NCBI RefSeq assembly: GCF_004331485.1
Contig: NZ_SJKD01000001.1
Coordinates: 248,001 to 312,000, forward strand
Length of the DNA: 64,000 bases
From: Kribbella capetownensis
GTDB lineage: Bacteria > Actinomycetota > Actinomycetes > Propionibacteriales > Kribbellaceae
Reading direction: 5' to 3'
Below are positions 53,390-60,805 of this stretch, piece after piece; position 1 is the stretch's first letter; every line of letters begins with the position of its first letter. The translations under genes were made by a program, and so were the position numbers. The notes under the pieces were generated by a model. The model was not told where the DNA came from and did not search any database. It saw nothing but the letters and a program-made list of their open reading frames with translations.

Positions 53390-54623
53390 CGCTCTTCAGG
53401 GTTTCCTTCTGCGGGATCTCGTCGAGGAAGGTGATCCGCCGCGGTACGCCGTAATCCGGCAGACGGCTCGAGCACCACTGGACCAGGTCGTTGTGGGTGA
53501 GCGGACCCAGGGTCGGATTCCGCACCACCTCGGCGGCCACCATCCGGCCGACCAGCGGCGCCCTGCGCGCGAACACGCGCGCCCACGAGACACCGGGGTG
53601 ACCCATCAGCACGTTGCGTACGACGCCTGCCGACACCTTCGACCCACCGACGTTGATCTCGTCGGTGTCCAACCGGCCGGTGATCAGCACCCGGTCGCCG
53701 GCGTACTCGACCCGGTCGCCGGTGTGCACCGCACCGACCAGACCCGCACCATGATGCGGTGACCGGATGACGAGTTCGTCGCCGTCGGTGGAGAGGATCG
53801 GGCGGTCCGGATCGGGCTTGCGATCCAGCCACTCCCGCGGGAATCCGGCCTTGCCGTCGTGCACCACGATCGACGCACCGACCTCGGAGGACGCGTAGAT
53901 CCAGGAGATCCGGGCCTTCGGGAAGATCTCGCGCAGCTGGTCGAGAATCGCCTGGTCGACGGGTTCGCCGCCGAGCGTGATCTGCTCCAGCGGTACGGCG
54001 GCCAACGCGTCGGCGTCACGGTAGATCGCCTGGCGCCAGAAGGTCGGCGTCCCGGACGCCGCGGTGACGCCATGCGTGGCGGCGATCGACGGCCAGTCCT
54101 CGAGCTCGTCCGGCTCGATCGCCACCACGCCCTGATCGGCGTGGGTCAGCGAGAGCGTGACGACCTGCCACCAGGCATACGTGCCGGGTGAGTACGGCAG
54201 GAGCCAGGTGCGCGGTGGCTGGTCGCCGGTGACTGTGGTCAGGGACTCCAGGGTGTGACCGATGCGCTTCGGACGGCCGGTCGAGCCGGAGGTGAGCAGC
54301 CAGGCGCGGCCGGACTCCTCGACGCGCTTGAGCTTCGCCGGAGTCACTTCCCCAGTGGGCAGAACGATGGCGAATCCGGACTCACCCAGCTCCTCGCGCA
54401 TCCGGTTGTCGACGCGCGACGAGGTGGCGACCAGGAGCTCGGTGCCATGGACCGCGTGGTGACGCAGCGCGGCGAGAGCGTCGGCGCCGTTGTCGACCAG
54501 GACGGCGGCCGGTGAGGGCAGTTGCGGAAGTTTGTGCAGGGTCCGCCAGGTCAGGCTCTTACCCGCGACGACCACTGTGTTGTCGTCACCGATGAGAGCG
54601 GTGGTCCGGCGCGGTGCGGTCAC
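53382..54623 (-). CDS. AMP-binding (acyl/aryl adenylating) enzyme
   Basis: The 413-residue protein has the adenylation P-loop LLTSGSTGRPKR, ITLGGEPVD, the ATP-binding WIYASSEVG, the hinge TGRLDTDEINVGGSKV and a C-terminal catalytic Lys in KETLKSDV. It is shorter than typical acyl-CoA ligases, as found in enzymes that load a stand-alone carrier. Its ATG overlaps the carrier gene's stop (ATGA). Substrate unknown. Confidence 0.9.
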   Translation of the reverse strand: MTAPRRTTALIGDDNTVVVAGKSLTWRTLHKLPQLPSPAAVLVDNGADALAALRHHAVHGTELLVATSSRVDNRMREELGESGFAIVLPTGEVTPAKLKRVEESGRAWLLTSGSTGRPKRIGHTLESLTTVTGDQPPRTWLLPYSPGTYAWWQVVTLSLTHADQGVVAIEPDELEDWPSIAATHGVTAASGTPTFWRQAIYRDADALAAVPLEQITLGGEPVDQAILDQLREIFPKARISWIYASSEVGASIVVHDGKAGFPREWLDRKPDPDRPILSTDGDELVIRSPHHGAGLVGAVHTGDRVEYAGDRVLITGRLDTDEINVGGSKVSAGVVRNVLMGHPGVSWARVFARRAPLVGRMVAAEVVRNPTLGPLTHNDLVQWCSSRLPDYGVPRRITFLDEIPQKETLKSDV

Positions 54624-54871
54624 GCCGACTGAAGTTGCTCGATGAAGTCCAGCACATCGCCGACAGTGGCGATCCGGCGCAGCCCGGGGGCATCGAAGTT
54701 CAGCTCGGCCTCCAGCTCGTCCTCTACCCGGAGGGCCAGCTCGGAGAAGTCCAGCGACCGGAACCCGATCTCTCGCAGATCGGCGGTGTCGTCGCCCGGC
54801 AAGTTCTTTCCCTGCGCCGTCATCACCTCGCCCATCAACTCCCTGACCCTGCCACGCGCTATCGAACTCAT
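54620..54871 (-). CDS. acyl carrier protein
   Basis: This 83-residue helical protein has the phosphopantetheine serine in EIGFRSLDFSEL (Ser of RSLD) and a typical C-terminus (IATVGDVLDFIEQL). It would carry the acyl group loaded by the following AMP ligase. ATG 54871 is used; the ribosome site is weak. It lies 11 bp after a small membrane protein gene. Confidence 0.87.
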   Translation of the reverse strand: MSSIARGRVRELMGEVMTAQGKNLPGDDTADLREIGFRSLDFSELALRVEDELEAELNFDAPGLRRIATVGDVLDFIEQLQSA

Positions 54872-54882
54872 GAGGCCAAAGC

Positions 54883-55074
54883 CTAGCTTGTGCGCTCGCC
54901 GGCTCGCGGCGGCTCCGGCGGCGGGGTGATGGCGCGACGCCGGACCAGGGATTTCAGTCGTTTGACCCGGCTCGAGATTTCCCAGCCGATCAAGGCGATC
55001 AGCGGTGACGCGGCCGCGACGGCGGCGAGCAGGATCTCCTCGACCGGCAGACCGGCGATGTGGAGGGCGGCCAT
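54883..55074 (-). CDS. small membrane protein heading the carrier operon
   Basis: A 63-residue protein starts at ATG 55074, 6 bases after GGGAGG. It has one membrane helix (EEILLAAVAAASPLIALIGWEI) followed by a basic segment (RVKRLKSLVRRR) and a Pro-rich tail. It precedes the carrier, ligase and SDR genes in tight order and may anchor their products at the membrane (inference). No homologous family is recognised. Confidence 0.65.
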   Translation of the reverse strand: MAALHIAGLPVEEILLAAVAAASPLIALIGWEISSRVKRLKSLVRRRAITPPPEPPRAGERTS

Positions 55075-55166
55075 CGAACCTCCCGAACCGTACGAGAGCT
55101 GGGAGATTACTGAGTGTAATGGGGATCGCGCCACGGGTAAACGTCTCGGGCGACTCCGGTGACCCA

Positions 55167-55172
55167 TACACT
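55167..55172 (+). promoter_or_regulatory. -10 element TACACT for a probably leaderless gene
   Basis: TACACT lies 6 bases before GTG 55179, the usual distance for a leaderless actinobacterial transcript starting at the GTG. Confidence 0.5.
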
Positions 55173-55178
55173 GCACCG

Positions 55179-57566
55179 GTGACCACACCGGGCCGGGGGA
55201 CGCGCGTGGCCGCGATGGTGAGCCTGCCGGTGCTTCCGCTGGCCTGGTTCGTCGCCTTGCAGGAGCATCCGCCCTGGATGCCGGCCGCGTATCTCGGCTA
55301 TCTCCTGATCATCATCGCCATCCCGGGCACGATGTTCTGGCGTCGGCTCACCGGCGGGACCGGATGGTTCTTGGCGGACGCAGTTCTGGGGACGGCGTTC
55401 GGACTGGCCGTCGAGACGTTGCTGTACCCGATCGGGATGCTGTTCAAGATGCCGTTCGCGGCGCTGCTGATGCCTGCGCTGGCGGTCGGGGTGTACCGCG
55501 CTCTGCCACGCCGCAAGCTGCCCGAGCGACCGACCCCGTGGTGGGCAACGGCCGGCGTGATGGTGGCGGTAGGCGTTGCGGCCGCGTGGTTCGTGCGGGT
55601 CGGCTCGCAACTCATTCCACTGAACGGCGCGAGTGCACTGCGGCCGAACTCTGACGCACCGCACAATCTCGCGCTCGCCGGTGAGCTCACGCACCACTTC
55701 CCGCCGAAGGTCCCGTACGCGGACGGGAGATGGCTGACCGGCCACTGGGCGGCGTACGACGAGATCGCCTCGTCGCACTGGCTCACGAACATCCCTCTCG
55801 ACGTCCTGACGCACCGGATCGCGCCGTTCGCCTGGATCCTGTTGACCGTGCTCGGTGCAGCAGCCGTCGGCATGCTGTTCACCGGCCGCGCGGTCGCAGC
55901 GCCCATCGCAGCTGGGCTGACTGTTGTCGCCGGGGACCTCACCGCTTGGCCGTGGGCCGTGTCTGACCGTGTCCTCACCGAGAGCCCGTTCTCGCTCGGT
56001 CAACTGACCAATCCACCGCAGGCGTTCTCCACAGTGCTGTTGCTGCCGCTCATCGCGGTCACCACCCTGCTTCTGCGGCGGAAGCCCGGCCAGACGAAGG
56101 GTCAGTTGTTCCGGCTGTTCGTCACGGCCGGTGTGCTCATCGCGGCCCTTGCACTGACGAAAGAAACCACTCTCCCGATCTACGCCGCCGGACTGGCTGC
56201 AGCGTGGATCTACCTGACTGTCCGGGCCGGGCGTCTCAACCTCCGTGCGCTGGTGCTCGGTGTGAGCGTTGCGGCGGCGTACGTACTGACCTTCTTCGTC
56301 GTACTGGGCGGAGGAGTGTCGAGCGTCCTCTTCAAGCCGGGTACGACGTTCGACCAGTTGGCCGACAGGATGGGTGGCGGGTCCGCGGTCGCGGTGATCG
56401 GCGTTGTCGTCGTGCTCGGCTGGGTCATGCCTGCTGTCGGCGCGCTACTGATCAAGCGACGCGTGCGCCGCGACCCGATGCCGCTGTTCCTCGTCGCCGG
56501 CTTCCTCGCTGCGATCGCGGCCGCCGCGGTGCTGTACGACGACGGCCTGACGCAGCTCTTCTTCGTCCGCACCGGCTTCATCTACGGCGTTCTGCTGGCC
56601 ACCTGGGGTCTGGCGTCGCTGGAGCGCCGGCAGTTCGCCATCGCGGCCGTTGCACTCCTGATCGGGGTCGCCGCGATCTACTGGGGTCGCTACCGGTCGG
56701 ACGATGCATGTACGTCGGCCAACTGCTTCGGGCAGGGCCTGGTCGTCGCACTGGTCATCGCAGCGATCGGCGTCGGCGTCTTCGGGCTCGTCCTGCGCGG
56801 CTCACGTCGTACCTGGGCTCTCATCGCTGTCGCGGTGCTGCTGGGTACGACGGTGTCGCCGACGGTGGTGTCGTTGCGCAAGTTCGCCACGCCACCGCTG
56901 ACGGAGTACGAGTCGATCGCACCGGGCGGGATCGACGCGGCACGGTTCATCCGGCGGAACTCGGGGTCCGACGACCTGATCGCCACCAACCTGCACTGCC
57001 ACCGCGCCCGCGCCTCGCACTGCCTCACCGGCTCGTACTGGATCTCCGGGTACGCCGAACGCCGGGTGCTCGTGCAGGGATGGGCCTACCAGACCAGAGT
57101 GGACGACACGTACCCGGACGGCGTGCAAAGCAAGTACTGGAACGAGGAGACGCTCCGGCTGAACGACGAGGTGTTCACCGACCCCACGCGCGAGAACCTG
57201 GAGACGTTGCGGACCAAGTACGGCGTGCAGTGGCTGCTGCTGGACGAACGCGTCAGCGCACCGCCGAAGAACCTGGACCGCCTGACCGAGCTCCGCTTCC
57301 AGTACGGCTCGGTCCGCGTCTACCAGCTCTACCCACCGCCGCCGGCCAACCCGTTCCCGTCCCAAAGCCCATCACCCACGGGGACTCCGTCACAGACGCC
57401 GAGCTTCCCGACAGGGACCCCGAGCTTCCCGACAGGGACCCCGAGCTTCCCGGCGGGGACCCCCAGCTTCCCCACCGGGACCTCGAGCTTCCCGACCCAA
57501 ACGCCCAGCTTCCCCACGCAGACCTTCCCGACGGGCACCACAGGCTTCGCGACGCAGACTCCCTGA
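55179..57566 (+). CDS. multi-spanning membrane protein with C-terminal soluble domain and repeat tail
   Basis: The 795-residue protein has about 13 hydrophobic segments to residue 580, then a soluble domain (about 590-740; IDAARFIRRNSGSDDLIATN, NLETLRTKYGVQWLLLDERV) and a Thr/Pro/Phe repeat tail. The layout resembles GT-C-type membrane glycosyltransferases, but no diagnostic motif is recognised. GTG 55179 follows a -10 box at leaderless distance; ATG 55119 in frame is an alternative that would add 20 residues. It lies among wall-polymer genes. Confidence 0.72.
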   Translation: MTTPGRGTRVAAMVSLPVLPLAWFVALQEHPPWMPAAYLGYLLIIIAIPGTMFWRRLTGGTGWFLADAVLGTAFGLAVETLLYPIGMLFKMPFAALLMPALAVGVYRALPRRKLPERPTPWWATAGVMVAVGVAAAWFVRVGSQLIPLNGASALRPNSDAPHNLALAGELTHHFPPKVPYADGRWLTGHWAAYDEIASSHWLTNIPLDVLTHRIAPFAWILLTVLGAAAVGMLFTGRAVAAPIAAGLTVVAGDLTAWPWAVSDRVLTESPFSLGQLTNPPQAFSTVLLLPLIAVTTLLLRRKPGQTKGQLFRLFVTAGVLIAALALTKETTLPIYAAGLAAAWIYLTVRAGRLNLRALVLGVSVAAAYVLTFFVVLGGGVSSVLFKPGTTFDQLADRMGGGSAVAVIGVVVVLGWVMPAVGALLIKRRVRRDPMPLFLVAGFLAAIAAAAVLYDDGLTQLFFVRTGFIYGVLLATWGLASLERRQFAIAAVALLIGVAAIYWGRYRSDDACTSANCFGQGLVVALVIAAIGVGVFGLVLRGSRRTWALIAVAVLLGTTVSPTVVSLRKFATPPLTEYESIAPGGIDAARFIRRNSGSDDLIATNLHCHRARASHCLTGSYWISGYAERRVLVQGWAYQTRVDDTYPDGVQSKYWNEETLRLNDEVFTDPTRENLETLRTKYGVQWLLLDERVSAPPKNLDRLTELRFQYGSVRVYQLYPPPPANPFPSQSPSPTGTPSQTPSFPTGTPSFPTGTPSFPAGTPSFPTGTSSFPTQTPSFPTQTFPTGTTGFATQTP
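57396..57521 (+). repeat. six tandem 21-bp units encoding a 7-residue repeat
   Basis: Six consecutive 21-bp units encode TPSFPTG with minor variations (TPSFPAG, TSSFPTQ). They form the C-terminal tail of the membrane protein. The copy number is likely to vary between strains. Confidence 0.9.
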
Positions 57567-57569
57567 CCG

Positions 57570-59150
57570 TCAGCGCAGGGACACCGCCGGGATCGGGATG
57601 CTCTGGTTGGCGAGACGGTCCAGCGCGGTGACCGAGTACAGGTAGATCTTGCCGGGCGTCGCCGTGGTGTCCAGGTAGGACTGCGCAGCCCCGCTCGACC
57701 GGACCGTCGCGATCAGGTTGCGAGCGTCGTTGTCCGGGCAGTGGTCGCCACCCAGCAGCTCACGCCGGTAGATCGCGTACGACGTGGTGTCACCCGACGT
57801 ACGGCGCCACTTGACCTGTACGCCGCTGCTGGTCCGAATGGCCTGGACGGCGTGGACCGGGAGCGGTGCACGCGAGTCGAGCGCCGGCATGGCGGGAATG
57901 AGCGCCGGGCGGGTGTACCAGGTGTTGTTCAGCAGTGTGGTCGCACCGAGGCGGTCAGCGCGGACGTCCTTCGCGGAGAAGTAGATGTTGCCCTTCACCT
58001 CGGGGATCGCGCTGTCGAACGCCAGGTGGTCGCTCAGCTCGAGCGGATCCGCCCAGTCCGGCGACTGGGTCGACGTACCGACCTTGTACGTCGCCTCGCC
58101 GATGTACAGGTGCACATGGGTGCCGCGGACCTGATCGGCCCACCACGGGACGATCTTGTTGTAGTCGGCCGGCGCGAACCCACCGGCCCAGTAGACCTGC
58201 GGGACGATGTAGTCGATCCACTCCTCGCGGACCCACTTGCGGGTGTCCGCCGCCAGGTCGTCGTACGTCTGCACGCCGGCGGTGGTGTCGGTGCCCTCCG
58301 GGTCGGTCGCCTTGTTCCGCCAGACCGCGAACGGCGAGATGCCGAACTTCACCCACGGCTTGATCGCCTTGATCTTCTGGCCCAGCTCCTGGATCAGCAG
58401 GTCGATGTTGTTCCGCCGCCAGTCCTGCAGGTTGGAGAAGCCGGCGCCGTACTGCGCGAATGTCGCGGCGTCGTCGAAGACCTGGCCGGCCACCGGATAC
58501 GGGTAGAAGTAGTCGTCGAAGTGGACGCCGTCGATGTCGTAGCGCGACACCGCGTCCATGATCGCGTCCTCGACCAGCTTGCGGGCTGCCGGAATGCCGG
58601 GGTTGTAGTACAGCTTGCCGCCGTACGAGACGACCCAGTCCGGGTGCTGCCGGGCCGGGTGCTCGGGCACCAGCGCGTTGATGTCGGTGCCCATCGACAG
58701 CCGGTACGGGTTGAACCAGGCGTGCAGTTCGAGGTTCCGCTTGTGGGCCTCGGCCACCGCGAAGGCCAGCGGGTCGTAGCCGGGGTCACCGCCCTGATGG
58801 CCGGTCAGGTACTGCGACCAGGGCTCGACCGTGGACGGCCAGAAGGCGTCCGCGGTCGGGCGGACCTGCAGTACGACGGCGTTGTGGTGCTGGCGGACCG
58901 CGTCGTCGAACCAGCCGATCAGCTCCGCCTGCTGCTGCGCCGGGGTCAGACCGGTCTTCGACGGCCAGTCGATGTTCACCACCGAGGCCACCCAGGATGC
59001 ACGGAACTGCCGGAGCGGCGTGGCCGGGTTCGCCGCGCATTTGCTCCCGTCCGTGGACGCCGCCGGCGCGGCTGACGCCGTACCGGTCAATCCGCTCAGC
59101 AGCAGCCCTGCCGTGGCACCGAGGACACCCATGACTCGCCAGACTCTCAT
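57570..59150 (-). CDS. secreted family-10-like glycosidase (DUF187/GHL10)
   Basis: The 526-residue protein has a signal peptide (MGVLGATAGLLLSGLTGTASA), a GHL10 barrel (FRASWVASVVNIDWPSKTGL, VVLQVRPTADAFWPS, LHAWFNPYRLS, IDGVHFDDYFYPYP, YIVPQVYWAGGFAPADYNKIVPWW in part) and a C-terminal Fn3-like domain. Members are YngK-like enzymes acting on wall-associated glycans. The stop is four bases from that of the opposing gene. Confidence 0.9.
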   Translation of the reverse strand: MRVWRVMGVLGATAGLLLSGLTGTASAAPAASTDGSKCAANPATPLRQFRASWVASVVNIDWPSKTGLTPAQQQAELIGWFDDAVRQHHNAVVLQVRPTADAFWPSTVEPWSQYLTGHQGGDPGYDPLAFAVAEAHKRNLELHAWFNPYRLSMGTDINALVPEHPARQHPDWVVSYGGKLYYNPGIPAARKLVEDAIMDAVSRYDIDGVHFDDYFYPYPVAGQVFDDAATFAQYGAGFSNLQDWRRNNIDLLIQELGQKIKAIKPWVKFGISPFAVWRNKATDPEGTDTTAGVQTYDDLAADTRKWVREEWIDYIVPQVYWAGGFAPADYNKIVPWWADQVRGTHVHLYIGEATYKVGTSTQSPDWADPLELSDHLAFDSAIPEVKGNIYFSAKDVRADRLGATTLLNNTWYTRPALIPAMPALDSRAPLPVHAVQAIRTSSGVQVKWRRTSGDTTSYAIYRRELLGGDHCPDNDARNLIATVRSSGAAQSYLDTTATPGKIYLYSVTALDRLANQSIPIPAVSLR

Positions 59151-59233
59151 GTCACTCTCCGACTATCGCTCCGGACGAAGTGGAAAGATGTTTACACATG
59201 AAGGCGCTTCAGAGAAGACGCTAGGTTGGGTGC

Positions 59234-59755
59234 ATGCTGCGCACCGCGACCGAGGACGACCTCGACACCATCCGGCGGCTCCGCAACCAGCAGGCCAACC
59301 GTGAGGTCAGCATCACCTCCCACGAGATCTCAGCGGACGAACACGCTGCGTGGTGGGCGAAGACGTCGGCCGACCCGACCCGCCGGGTGCTGATCTACAC
59401 CCGCGACGGCGTGACCGCGGGCGTGGTGAACTTCTTCGACCTCGACGGACCTGCCGGAGCGTGGGGCTTCTTCCTCGACGCGGACGGCCTGGCCGAGCGC
59501 GGCCAGACACTGCCCGCGTGGATCGAGGTGATGCGCGAGGCGACGGCGTACGCGTTCGACGACCTCGGGCTCGATGTGCTCACCGGCGAGGTGCTGGAGC
59601 ACAATACGGTAGTGCGGCAGATGAACCGGCGGTTCCGCTTCACCGAAGGGACGCCGGAGCAGCGCTACGCCGACGGCCGCGAGATCATCGTGATTCCGAT
59701 CAGCCTGCGCAAGCAGGACCGAAGAAACGACCGCAGTCAGGGGAACAGACAGTGA
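59234..59755 (+). CDS. GNAT acetyltransferase resembling PseH
   Basis: The 173-residue protein begins IRRLRNQQANREVSITSHEIS..HAAWW and shows VNFFDLDGPAGAWGFFLD, then VLTGEVLEHNTVVRQMNRRFRF. The order matches PseH-like enzymes that acetylate the 4-amino sugar precursor of pseudaminic acid. Its TGA overlaps the start of the NeuB/PseI-like gene, supporting that role. The earlier pathway enzymes are not in the window. Confidence 0.8.
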   Translation: MLRTATEDDLDTIRRLRNQQANREVSITSHEISADEHAAWWAKTSADPTRRVLIYTRDGVTAGVVNFFDLDGPAGAWGFFLDADGLAERGQTLPAWIEVMREATAYAFDDLGLDVLTGEVLEHNTVVRQMNRRFRFTEGTPEQRYADGREIIVIPISLRKQDRRNDRSQGNRQ

Positions 59756-60801
59756 GCACGATCGAGATCGGCGGCGTGCCGGTCGGGCCGGACCACCAGC
59801 CGTTCGTCATCGCGGAGATGTCGGGCAACCACAACGGCGACCTGGAGCGGGCGAAGGACATCGTCCGGGCGATCGCGGAGTCGGGTGCGCAGGCGCTGAA
59901 GCTGCAGACCTACACCGCGGAGACGATGACGCTCGACGTCGACCTGCCCGCGTTCCGGCTGCCGGCCGAGCACGAGTTGTGGAGCGACGCGCGGCTGTAC
60001 GACCTCTACCACGAGGCGCACACGCCGTGGGAGTGGCACGGGCCGCTGTTCGAGCTGGCCGCGTCGCTCGGGCTGGTCGCGTTCTCCTCGGCGTTCGACC
60101 GGACCGCGATCGACTTCCTGGAGGGGCTGAAGGTCCCGGCGTACAAGGTCGCCTCGAACGAGATCGGTGACCTCCCGCTGGTCCGCGGCATGGCGGAGAC
60201 GGGCAAGCCGATCATCATCTCCACCGGCTCCGCGACGCTGACCGACATCGACGCCGCGGTCCGCGCCGCCCGCTCCACCGGCAACGAGCAGATCATCGTG
60301 CTGTCCTGTACGGCGAGTTACCCGGCGCCGCCCGAGCAGTCCAACCTGCGCGCGATTCCGGTGCTGCGCGACGCCCTCGGCGTACAGGTCGGCCTCTCCG
60401 ACCACACCATGGGGATCGGCGCCGCCATCGCCGCGGTCGCCCTCGGTGCGACCGTGATCGAGAAGCACGTCACCCTCAAGCGCATCGACGGCGGCGTCGA
60501 CTCCGCGTTCTCCCTCGAGCCGGGCGAACTGGAGCTCCTGGTCGAGAGCACTCGCATCGCCCAGCTCGCGCTCGGCGAACCGGTCATCGGCCCGAAACAA
60601 GCCGAGCAGAACGTGCTCCGCTTCCGCCGCTCCCTGCACGTCACCCAGGACGTCAAGGCCGGCGATGTTGTCGGCCCCGGGAACGTCCGCTCCATCCGCC
60701 CCGCCGGCGGCCTCGCACCCGACGCCTTCACCCAGGTCGAGGGCCGCCCCTTCCGCACCGACGCCAAGGCCGGCACTCCGCTGACCTGGGACCTGCTCTG
60801 A
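59752..60801 (+). CDS. NeuB/PseI-type nonulosonic acid synthase
   Basis: The 349-residue enzyme condenses phosphoenolpyruvate with a six-carbon amino sugar. It has the NeuB core (FVIAEMSGNHNGDLERAKDIV, ALKLQTYTAETMTLD, YKVASNEIGDLPLV, IISTGSATL, GLSDHTMG, VIEKHVTLKR) and a C-terminal SAF antifreeze-like domain (RRSLHVTQDVKAGDVV). The motifs are nearer to PseI than to sialic acid NeuB by eye. GTG 59752 overlaps the acetyltransferase stop. It converges with the glycosyltransferase with 4 bp between. Confidence 0.92.
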   Translation: MSTIEIGGVPVGPDHQPFVIAEMSGNHNGDLERAKDIVRAIAESGAQALKLQTYTAETMTLDVDLPAFRLPAEHELWSDARLYDLYHEAHTPWEWHGPLFELAASLGLVAFSSAFDRTAIDFLEGLKVPAYKVASNEIGDLPLVRGMAETGKPIIISTGSATLTDIDAAVRAARSTGNEQIIVLSCTASYPAPPEQSNLRAIPVLRDALGVQVGLSDHTMGIGAAIAAVALGATVIEKHVTLKRIDGGVDSAFSLEPGELELLVESTRIAQLALGEPVIGPKQAEQNVLRFRRSLHVTQDVKAGDVVGPGNVRSIRPAGGLAPDAFTQVEGRPFRTDAKAGTPLTWDLL

Positions 60802-60805
60802 TCGG

